DNA of 48,795 bases from Novosphingobium sp. (GTDB lineage Bacteria > Pseudomonadota > Alphaproteobacteria > Sphingomonadales > Sphingomonadaceae), in assembly GCF_027486195.1 (NCBI RefSeq), contig NZ_JAIXPP010000109.1, forward strand, positions 1-48,795, given 5' to 3'. The position numbers and the translations under genes are program-made. The notes under the pieces were generated by a model, which was given only the letters and a program-made list of their open reading frames with translations, did not search any database and was not told where the DNA came from. Shown piece by piece: positions 32,021 to 38,950 of this stretch (position 1 is its first letter; each line of letters opens with the position of its first letter).

Positions 32021-33418
32021 ATGGAATCGCGCCCCCTCTACCTCGGCCCCCGCTTGAAGCGCTTGCGCCGCGAACTCGGCCTCACGCAGGCTGTCATGGC
32101 CGACGATCTGGCGATCTCGCCCAGCTATATCGCGCTGCTCGAACGCAACCAGCGCCCCCTCACCGCCGATCTCCTGCTGCGCCTCGCCAAGGCCTACAAG
32201 CTCGATGTCAGCGAGCTCGCGGCCGACGAACGCGACGACTACGCCCGCCGCCTCGCCGATGTGCTCAAGGATCCGATCTTCGCCGAGATCGATTTGCCCG
32301 CGCTCGAAGTGGCGGACGTCGCCACAAGCTATCCCGGCGTGACCGAGGCCATGCTGCGCCTCCACACCGCCTACATGCGCGAACAGCAGGCACTGGCCGG
32401 CCTTCGCGGCGGCGCGGGCAGCGATGTAGCCAATCCGCTCGCCGAAGCGCGCCGATTCGTCGCCCAACGCCGCAACTATTTCCCCGCGCTCGACAGCAAG
32501 GCCGAGGCCCTTTCGGAGGAAATCGAAAAGCTCGGCGGCCTGCAGGAGGGCGGCCTTGCCGAATACTTGCGCGGGCAAGGCCTGCGCGTCCGCCTCATGC
32601 CGGCAGAGATCATGATGGACGCGCTGCGCCGCTACGATCGCCACGCCGAGCAGCTCCTGATCGACGAAACGCTGAGCCCGCAGGCCCGCCGCTGGCAGAT
32701 CGCCCTCCACATCGCCTACACTGCGCTGCGCGGCGAGATCGCCGCCCTCGTGCGCGGAGCCAGCTTTTCGAGCGAGACCGCGGCCCAGCTCGTCCGCCGC
32801 GCGCTCGCCGCCTATGGCGCCGCCGCGCTGATCATGCCCTACGACCGCTTCGCCCGCGCGGTGGAAGCCCGCGCCTACGATATCGAGGCGCTCTCCGGCC
32901 AGTTCGGCGCGAGTTTCGAGCAAGTCGCCCACCGCCTCACCTCGCTCAATCGCCCCGGGCAGGAACGCGTACCGTTCTTCTTCATCCGCGTCGATGCGGC
33001 GGGCAATGTCTCCAAGCGGCTCGACGGCGCCGGCTTCCCTTTCGCCGCGCATGGCGGCGGCTGCCCGCTGTGGAGCCTGCACGATTGCTTCCGCCGCCCC
33101 GGCGAAGTGCTCACCCAGTGGCTCGAACTCCCTGGCGGCGAGCGCTTTTTCAGCGTCGCGCGCTCGGTCACCTCGGGCGGCGGCGGCCACGGCAAGCCCG
33201 CCGTGCTGCGCGCGATTGCGCTCGGCTGCACCGCCGAACACGCGGCTAGGCTGATTTACGCCCGCGGCGAACAACCCGCCCCCACGCCCATTGGCGTTAC
33301 CTGCCGCCTCTGCAACCGCGCCACCTGCACTGCTCGCGCCGAACCGCCCTTGGGCCGCGAGATTCTCCCTGACGACTACCGCAAGACGCCCGAGCCCTTC
33401 ACGTTTGCGGAAAGCTGA
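32021..33418 (+). CDS. ScfR/RamB-type regulator of carbon metabolism (XRE + IrrE-like + short-chain acyl-CoA domain)
   Basis: The 465-aa regulator has an XRE helix-turn-helix (about 10-66; LTQAVMADDLAISPSYIALLE), a middle domain related to ImmA/IrrE, and the C-terminal short-chain-fatty-acyl regulator domain with a cysteine cluster (VTCRLCNRATCTAR). Homologues RamB (Corynebacterium) and PrpR (Mycobacterium) sense acyl-CoA and control isocitrate lyase and methylcitrate genes. Its divergent placement from aceA and the inverted repeat between them strongly suggest it controls aceA. Whether it activates or represses cannot be told. Confidence 0.9.
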   Translation: MESRPLYLGPRLKRLRRELGLTQAVMADDLAISPSYIALLERNQRPLTADLLLRLAKAYKLDVSELAADERDDYARRLADVLKDPIFAEIDLPALEVADVATSYPGVTEAMLRLHTAYMREQQALAGLRGGAGSDVANPLAEARRFVAQRRNYFPALDSKAEALSEEIEKLGGLQEGGLAEYLRGQGLRVRLMPAEIMMDALRRYDRHAEQLLIDETLSPQARRWQIALHIAYTALRGEIAALVRGASFSSETAAQLVRRALAAYGAAALIMPYDRFARAVEARAYDIEALSGQFGASFEQVAHRLTSLNRPGQERVPFFFIRVDAAGNVSKRLDGAGFPFAAHGGGCPLWSLHDCFRRPGEVLTQWLELPGGERFFSVARSVTSGGGGHGKPAVLRAIALGCTAEHAARLIYARGEQPAPTPIGVTCRLCNRATCTARAEPPLGREILPDDYRKTPEPFTFAES

Positions 33419-33515
33419 ACGCATTTCCAGCACGGTCCATTGCACAAAACCCGATTGACCCCGCCCATTTGCATCCCGAATGTGCCCGCAAAGGGACAAT
33501 CCGGGGGCCGAATAC

Positions 33516-34640
33516 ATGATCACACGTCGCACTCTCATGGCTGGCCTCACCGCCGCAACTACGCTCGCCATGCTCCCCCGCTGGGCTTATGCAGCCGCGC
33601 CCGCCGAAGGCGTCGATCCCGCGCTTGTCACCTTCATCAAGGGCCTGCCCAAGACCGAATACCACGTGCATCTCGAAGGCACGCTCGAGGCCGAAATGAA
33701 GTTTGCCCTCGCCAAGCGCAACGGGCTCAATCTCCCCTTCGCCGATGTCGCCGCGATGAAGGCGAGCTACCAGTATCACGACCTGCCGAGCTTCCTCGCA
33801 ATCTACTACGACGGCATGAAGGTGCTGCTGAGGGAGCAGGATTTCTACGATCTCGCCTATGCCTACCTCGCCAAAGCCGCCTCGCAGAACGTGATCTACA
33901 CCGAAATGTTCTTCGATCCGCAGGAGCACCTGAAGCGCGGCGTGGCGATGGAAGCCGTGATCATGGGCATCACCCGCGCCCGCCGTGACGCCGAGGCGAA
34001 GCTCGGCATCCGCTCGCAGCTCATCCTGTGCTTTGTGCGCGACCTCACTGCCGAATCTGCGATGGCTGCGCTCGATGCCGCGTTGCCCTTCAAGCAGCAC
34101 CTCGTCGGCGTCGGGCTCGATTCCGATGAAGCGGGCCACCCGCCCGAAAAGTTCGCCGCCCATTTCGCCAAGGCCCGCGCCAACGGCCTCCACGTCACGG
34201 CCCACTGCGACGTCGATCAGGTCGATACGCTGAAGAACATCCGCACCGCGCTGGTCGACCTGAAGGTCGACCGGATCGACCACGGCGGCAATATCGTCCA
34301 GTCGCCCGAACTCGTCGCCATCGCCAAGCAGCGGGGGATGTATTTCACTGTCTGCCCCACCTTCTCTGGCACCCTGCGCCGCGGCATCGCCCAGCCGGTC
34401 GATGTGGTGCGCTCGATGCTGGACGCCGGCCTCAAGGTCACGATCTCGTCAGACGACCCCGCCTACATGGCCAGCGAGTACATCAACGAGGTGCTGCTGC
34501 GCGCCGTCTCCCGCAGCAAACTGACCCGCGCCGATCTCGCCGGGATCGCCCGGAATGGCTTCGAGGCGGCGTGGCTCCCTGCCGCTGACAAAACCGCGCT
34601 GCTGGCAAGACTCGAAGCCTATCTGGCGAGCGTGGCCTAG
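33516..34640 (+). CDS. Exported adenosine/adenine-deaminase-like protein with altered HxGE motif
   Basis: The 374-aa protein begins MITRRTLMAGL, a possible twin-arginine or Sec signal ending AYAAAP, so it should act outside the cytoplasm, unlike normal deaminases. The amidohydrolase barrel keeps the metal ligands His50 and His52 (HVHLEGTLE), His230, and Asp313/Asp314 (SSDDPAY), plus His256 (RIDHGGNI). The usual HAGE, whose Glu protonates the purine, reads HCDV (230-233), with Asp234 next. Either this subgroup has another chemistry or Asp replaces the Glu. Family members act on adenosine, adenine, cytokinins or pterins; the substrate here is unknown. It follows scfR by 97 bases. Confidence 0.85.
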   Translation: MITRRTLMAGLTAATTLAMLPRWAYAAAPAEGVDPALVTFIKGLPKTEYHVHLEGTLEAEMKFALAKRNGLNLPFADVAAMKASYQYHDLPSFLAIYYDGMKVLLREQDFYDLAYAYLAKAASQNVIYTEMFFDPQEHLKRGVAMEAVIMGITRARRDAEAKLGIRSQLILCFVRDLTAESAMAALDAALPFKQHLVGVGLDSDEAGHPPEKFAAHFAKARANGLHVTAHCDVDQVDTLKNIRTALVDLKVDRIDHGGNIVQSPELVAIAKQRGMYFTVCPTFSGTLRRGIAQPVDVVRSMLDAGLKVTISSDDPAYMASEYINEVLLRAVSRSKLTRADLAGIARNGFEAAWLPAADKTALLARLEAYLASVA

Positions 34641-34661
34641 CGCTCACCAACTCACCCTCGT

Positions 34662-34736
34662 CATTGCGAGCGTAGCGAAGCAATCCAGAGCGCTACGCAC
34701 AACCGCTCTGGATTGCTTCGCTACGCTCGCAATGAT
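34662..34736. repeat. 32-bp perfect inverted repeat of the TCATTGCGAGCGTAGCGAAG type
   Basis: The arms 34662-34693 and 34705-34736 are exact reverse complements around an 11-base loop; the left arm begins TCATTGCGAGCGTAGCGAAG. It is a well-known kind of dispersed intergenic repeat in many bacteria. It sits between convergent genes and provides the stop codon of the MFS gene (34721-34723), and it may terminate both transcripts. Confidence 0.9.
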
Positions 34737-35917
34737 GAAACAAGGGACGATTCCCCGTCCAACCTTCTCGCCACCGGCATCGCCGCGACAATCGCCAACG
34801 CACAGATCACTCCGCCCACCGGCCCGATCAGCGTGTAGGCGCCAAAGCTCTGCGCCATCGCGCCCGCCGCCAGCGAGCCGAGGCTCTGTGAAAGCAGCCA
34901 CATCCCCGTCGTCATCACCGCCAGCTGCTCTCCGGCGGGCTGCGCATAGGCAAGCCGCAGCAGCAGCGGATAGGTCAGGAACCAGCTCACCATGAACGCG
35001 ACGAAGGCCGCACCGAACGCCGCCTCGCTCCCCACGGTGGTCAGCAGGCCGCACATCAAGGCGCACATACCCAGCGCCGCCGCCAACGGCCAGGCGCGCG
35101 GCAGGCGGCCGATCACCATAGCAAGCCCGGCATTGCCCACCGCACTCGCGAGCACCGCCGCGCTCTGATAAAGCCCGAACTGCGTCGCCGGGATGCCGAT
35201 GGCATGCGCGGTCCGCTCGATGAACGGCCAGATCGCCAGCGAGCCAAACGCGAACAGCGCCATCGCCGCCAGCACGCGCCATCCTTCCGCGCCGATGGGC
35301 GCAGCCGCTTGCGCGTGTGCCTCGACAGCACCCTTGCCCCCAGGCAGCAGCAGCGCGCACAGGCCGAACAGCACGGAAATCCCCGCCAGCCCAAGGAACA
35401 TCCCGCTCGCGCCAAAATCGCGCCCGACCAGCGGCACCACAATCGCGATCCCGCTGTAGAGCAAGGTCTGCACCGCAATCCCCAGCGAGATCCACCGCGC
35501 CGGATTGCCCGTGCGCCCCGCCGCCAGATTGAGCGCACTGTTCATGAGGCCGAAGCCCAGCCCCGTGCCGATCCGCCCGGCGAGCAAGAGCGGATAGGCC
35601 CCTGTCAGCGCTGATCCTGCCTGCGCAGCAATCACCACCACGCTCGCGATCATCGCCAGCACCCGCGCATCCAGCCCGCGCGCGCGCGGCGCGACAAGGA
35701 ACATCGCGGCGGCATAGCTCAGCGTCTCGGCCATGTTCCACGCGCCCATCGCGAAGGGTGTGAAACCGAAGCGGTCCATCAGTCCGCCGACAAGGTATGT
35801 GGTGAAGTTATTGCCGATATGCGCCGCTGCCGTGGCCGCGCCGATGCCGATCAGGGTTGGGGCGAACGGGGCGGTGTCCCGCGCCGGGCCGGACGGCCTG
35901 CCATGCGAATGATCCAT
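34721..35917 (-). CDS. Major facilitator superfamily transporter
   Basis: The 398-aa protein has about twelve hydrophobic helices, beginning with PFAPTLIGIGAATAAAHIGNN and including RIGTGLGFGLMNSALNLAAG, which fits an MFS sugar or drug carrier. No substrate can be assigned. The last residues (SSLVSSLRA) are encoded by the inverted repeat at 34662-34736, so the C-terminus is shortened or extended by insertion of that repeat. The start is uncertain between ATG 35917 and ATG 35935; neither has a clear ribosome binding site. Confidence 0.85.
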   Translation of the reverse strand: MDHSHGRPSGPARDTAPFAPTLIGIGAATAAAHIGNNFTTYLVGGLMDRFGFTPFAMGAWNMAETLSYAAAMFLVAPRARGLDARVLAMIASVVVIAAQAGSALTGAYPLLLAGRIGTGLGFGLMNSALNLAAGRTGNPARWISLGIAVQTLLYSGIAIVVPLVGRDFGASGMFLGLAGISVLFGLCALLLPGGKGAVEAHAQAAAPIGAEGWRVLAAMALFAFGSLAIWPFIERTAHAIGIPATQFGLYQSAAVLASAVGNAGLAMVIGRLPRAWPLAAALGMCALMCGLLTTVGSEAAFGAAFVAFMVSWFLTYPLLLRLAYAQPAGEQLAVMTTGMWLLSQSLGSLAAGAMAQSFGAYTLIGPVGGVICALAIVAAMPVARRLDGESSLVSSLRA

Positions 35918-36156
35918 CGCTAGCAGGGGTGGCATGCTGCGCAGCAAGTGGCAATGAGGGCAACGCTTGTTTTACAGTTGTCCAACCAAACGATACGCCA
36001 TACGCTGCAGCATTATGACATTTTCCTGCTCAGACCTGATCCATGGTCGGCGCCCCGCGTCGTTCCGCTATGGCAAGGTGCAGGATTGGCGCCCGCCGCC
36101 ACGCAAGGGCTGATCGACATCGTCAGTTGACCCTTGCTCCATGACGGGACGTTCCC

Positions 36157-37284
36157 ATGAAAATCTCATCCTTTGAGGTGCGGGCGGATGCCCTCCTCGC
36201 GACGTGGTCCCAGTCCGGCCCCGTGACCTATCCCACTCTCTGGCTTCGCGACAATTGCCCCAGCGCCTTTCACCCGCAGACCGAGGAACGCGTGCTCGAT
36301 CTGCTGACGCTCGATCCCGAGCCGGTCCTGCTGGGTGCCGAGCGCGCGGGCGACGAAGTGATCCTGCACTTCGCCGATGGCCATGTCAGCCGCGTGCCCA
36401 TGGCCCTGCTCTTCGAGCATCGTCCCGGCTGCGCCACAAAGGACCCCGCCGCGATTGTGCCCCGGCTCTGGCGCGCGGAACTCACCCCGGCCAGCCTGCC
36501 GCGCTATGCTGCGGCCCAACTGCTCGAGAATGAAGGCGCATTGCGCGCGTGGATGCAGGATACCGCCGCCGTCGGCCTCTCGATCGTCGATGGCCTCGAC
36601 GACCGGATCGACGCGGGCGTGGAGATTGCCTGCAAGATCGGTTTCCTGCGCGAAACCAACTTCGGCATGACCTTCGAGGTCGTCAGCAAGCCCGATCCCA
36701 ACAACCTTGCCTACACCGCCGTCACCCTGCCGCTGCACACCGACCTGCCCAATCAGGAAGTGCCGCCGGGCTTCCAGTTCCTCCACTGCCTCGCCAACGA
36801 GGCCGAAGGTGGCGGCTCGCTCTTTGCCGATGGCTTTGCCCTCGCCGAGGATCTGCGCGCGAAGGATCCGGAGGCTTTCCGCCTGCTCAGCGAAATCGCC
36901 ATACCCTTCCGCTTCCACGATGCGGACGCCGATATCCGCACCCACGCCCCGGTGATCACGCTGAACGGCACCGGGGAGCGCGCGGGCGCCATCAGCGAAA
37001 TCCGCTGGAACGCCCATATTGCCGCCACGTTCGATATGCCGGCGGATGTCATGCCCGCCTACTACCGCGCCTATCGCGCCTTCATGGCGATGACGCGCGA
37101 CCCGGCCTACCGGCTCACCTTCAAGCTCAAGGCGGGCGAGATGATCGTGTTCGACAACCGCCGCGTGCTCCATGGGCGCGAGGCATTCAACCCGGCAACC
37201 GGCTTCCGCCATCTCCACGGCTGCTACGTCGATCGCGGCGAATTCAACTCGCGGCTGCGGTTGCTGGCGCGCAAGACGCACTGA
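36157..37284 (+). CDS. Gamma-butyrobetaine-hydroxylase-like Fe(II)/2-oxoglutarate dioxygenase
   Basis: The 375-aa protein has an N-terminal small domain (TLWLRDNCPSAFHP) and a TauD-type catalytic domain. The iron-binding triad is His194 and Asp196 in LHTDLP and His339 in RRVLHGREAF. The architecture matches gamma-butyrobetaine and trimethyllysine hydroxylases of carnitine synthesis, using 2-oxoglutarate and oxygen. Bacterial homologues may act on other betaines or related quaternary amines. The ATG at 36157 is preceded by a weak site. It is followed after about 115 bases by an SDR gene on the same strand. Confidence 0.88.
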   Translation: MKISSFEVRADALLATWSQSGPVTYPTLWLRDNCPSAFHPQTEERVLDLLTLDPEPVLLGAERAGDEVILHFADGHVSRVPMALLFEHRPGCATKDPAAIVPRLWRAELTPASLPRYAAAQLLENEGALRAWMQDTAAVGLSIVDGLDDRIDAGVEIACKIGFLRETNFGMTFEVVSKPDPNNLAYTAVTLPLHTDLPNQEVPPGFQFLHCLANEAEGGGSLFADGFALAEDLRAKDPEAFRLLSEIAIPFRFHDADADIRTHAPVITLNGTGERAGAISEIRWNAHIAATFDMPADVMPAYYRAYRAFMAMTRDPAYRLTFKLKAGEMIVFDNRRVLHGREAFNPATGFRHLHGCYVDRGEFNSRLRLLARKTH

Positions 37285-37398
37285 TCGAGGGCCTGCCGTT
37301 CGAATACCTCATGTACAGCGCCCTCAGGGACGCCGTATCAGGAGGACTCAAGACCGCCGGCGAAGGCTGAGACGGTCACTGGAAGAGGAGAACAGCGC

Positions 37399-38064
37399 AT
37401 GTCTGCCACGCGCCCCGTCGCGCTCATCATCGGCATGGGCCTGGGTCTTTCCGCCGCGCTTGCCCAGCGCTTTGCCACCGGCGGCTATGCGATCGCAGGC
37501 TTGGCGCGCAGCCCCGATAAATCCGCTGTGCTCGCGGCCGCCATGGCGGAACAGGGCCACAAACTCGATCTGCGCGCGGTCGATGCTGGTGATTTCACCG
37601 CCCTCGGTTCCACCGTCCACGCGGTCGAGGCCCAGTTGGGGCCGATCGAGGTGCTGATCTACAATGCCTACAGCGCCACGCCTGCGGTCCCCTCGCAGAT
37701 CCCGCTCGATGCGTTGGTGGCGGACTTCCGCGTCAACGTTGGCGGTGCGCTGGCGGCGGTGCAGGCGGTGCTTCCGGCCATGCAGGCGCGCGGGAAAGGC
37801 ACGGTGCTGCTCACCGGCGGCGGCCTCGCGCTCGATCCCACCGGCTGGCTCCCGGCCGCCTCGCTCGCCATCGGCAAGGCCGGGATCCGCAACCTTGCCC
37901 AGACGCTGCACAAGGAACTGGAAGGCTCAGCCATCCGCGTCGGCACGGTCACCGTGACCGGCCAGATCCTCCCCGGCACGCCGCTTGCGCCCGAAACGAT
38001 CGCCGAACATTTCTGGCAACTCCACACCATGCCCGCCCCCGCCCCGGTGGAAGTGATCTTGTGA
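37399..38064 (+). CDS. SDR-family protein lacking the canonical catalytic tyrosine
   Basis: The 221-aa Rossmann protein has a nucleotide-binding loop ALIIGMGLGLSAAL at the start, IYNAYSATP, and a conserved core region. At the active site the expected YxxxK reads ASLAIGK: Lys160 is kept but the tyrosine position is Leu156, and the catalytic serine region is TGGGLALDP. It is therefore an atypical SDR, perhaps a binding protein or an enzyme with another mechanism. AAGAGGAG lies close upstream of ATG 37399. It follows the betaine dioxygenase gene on the same strand. Confidence 0.82.
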   Translation: MSATRPVALIIGMGLGLSAALAQRFATGGYAIAGLARSPDKSAVLAAAMAEQGHKLDLRAVDAGDFTALGSTVHAVEAQLGPIEVLIYNAYSATPAVPSQIPLDALVADFRVNVGGALAAVQAVLPAMQARGKGTVLLTGGGLALDPTGWLPAASLAIGKAGIRNLAQTLHKELEGSAIRVGTVTVTGQILPGTPLAPETIAEHFWQLHTMPAPAPVEVIL

Positions 38065-38209
38065 GACGCTGCGGTTGCCTGCCCGTAATTGTCTGCTAGA
38101 CTTGGAGTAATGGAGCCAGATTGGTGTAGAATATGTCTGCCGACGCGCACGGCTGCATTGGCGCTATCAGGGCGGCTTTCACCTCTCCTGCCAGTCGAGG
38201 GCGGCCTGC

Positions 38210-38950
38210 ATGGATGACGATATCGTTATTATCGAACGCGTCTCGAAGTCGTTCGGCCCCAAGACCGCACTGACCGACGTTTCCTTCCGCGTTCCGCCCG
38301 GCCAGATCTGCGGCTTGCTCGGCCCCAACGGCGCGGGCAAGACCACGCTGTTCCGCCTGCTCATGGGCATTCTCAAGGCCACATCGGGCACGCTGCGCGT
38401 CGCCGGGCTTGATGCGTTCGAGGATCGGGTCGAGGTCAAGCGCGCAATCGGCTTCCTGCCCGACGAGCCGGTGTTCTATTCCTACCTGTCCGGCCGCGAG
38501 GTTCTTGCGCTCAGCGCCGGGATGCACGGCCTCGATGTGCCGGAGGCGATGGCGCGGATCGAAGCTCTCGCGATGCGCATGCGCCTTGCCGACGATCTCG
38601 ACAAATATGCCGAAGAATACTCGCGCGGCATGAAGAAGAAGCTCGGCCTGCTGCTCGCCATGCTGCACCAGCCGCGCCTGCTCGTGCTGGATGAGCCGAC
38701 CAACGGGCTCGATGTAGAATCCACCCGCCTGTTCTATGATCTGGTGAACGAGGCAGCGGCCACCGGCACCACGGTCCTCTTCTCGACCCACCTGATGGAC
38801 CACGTTGCGCGCCTGTGCTCGCACGCGGTGATCGTGAACGAAGGCCGCGTGGTCGAACAGGGCGAGCTTGGCGCGCTCGCTGCCCGCCACGGCGAGCCCG
38901 ATCTCGAAGCGCTGTTCCTGAAGCTGACCGCCCGGCCCGCGCAGGAATGA
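38210..38950 (+). CDS. ABC transporter ATP-binding protein (NatA-like)
   Basis: The 246-aa ATPase has Walker A GPNGAGKTT (38-46), the signature variant YSRGMKKKL and Walker B LLVLDEPTNGLD. The YSRGM signature is usual in ABC-2 exporters of the NatA or bacitracin-resistance kind. Its TGA overlaps the ATG of the following permease by four bases. GAGGGCGG upstream of ATG 38210 is an acceptable ribosome binding site. It heads a run of six genes through the CCA-adding enzyme. Confidence 0.92.
   Translation: MDDDIVIIERVSKSFGPKTALTDVSFRVPPGQICGLLGPNGAGKTTLFRLLMGILKATSGTLRVAGLDAFEDRVEVKRAIGFLPDEPVFYSYLSGREVLALSAGMHGLDVPEAMARIEALAMRMRLADDLDKYAEEYSRGMKKKLGLLLAMLHQPRLLVLDEPTNGLDVESTRLFYDLVNEAAATGTTVLFSTHLMDHVARLCSHAVIVNEGRVVEQGELGALAARHGEPDLEALFLKLTARPAQE

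Noticed and set aside
35948..36130. 60-codon plus-strand ORF between the MFS and dioxygenase genes
   Set aside because: No ribosome binding site and no family resemblance; the region more likely holds promoters.
37312..37371. 19-codon frame just before the SDR gene
   Set aside because: Too short and unsupported; looks like chance in a spacer.
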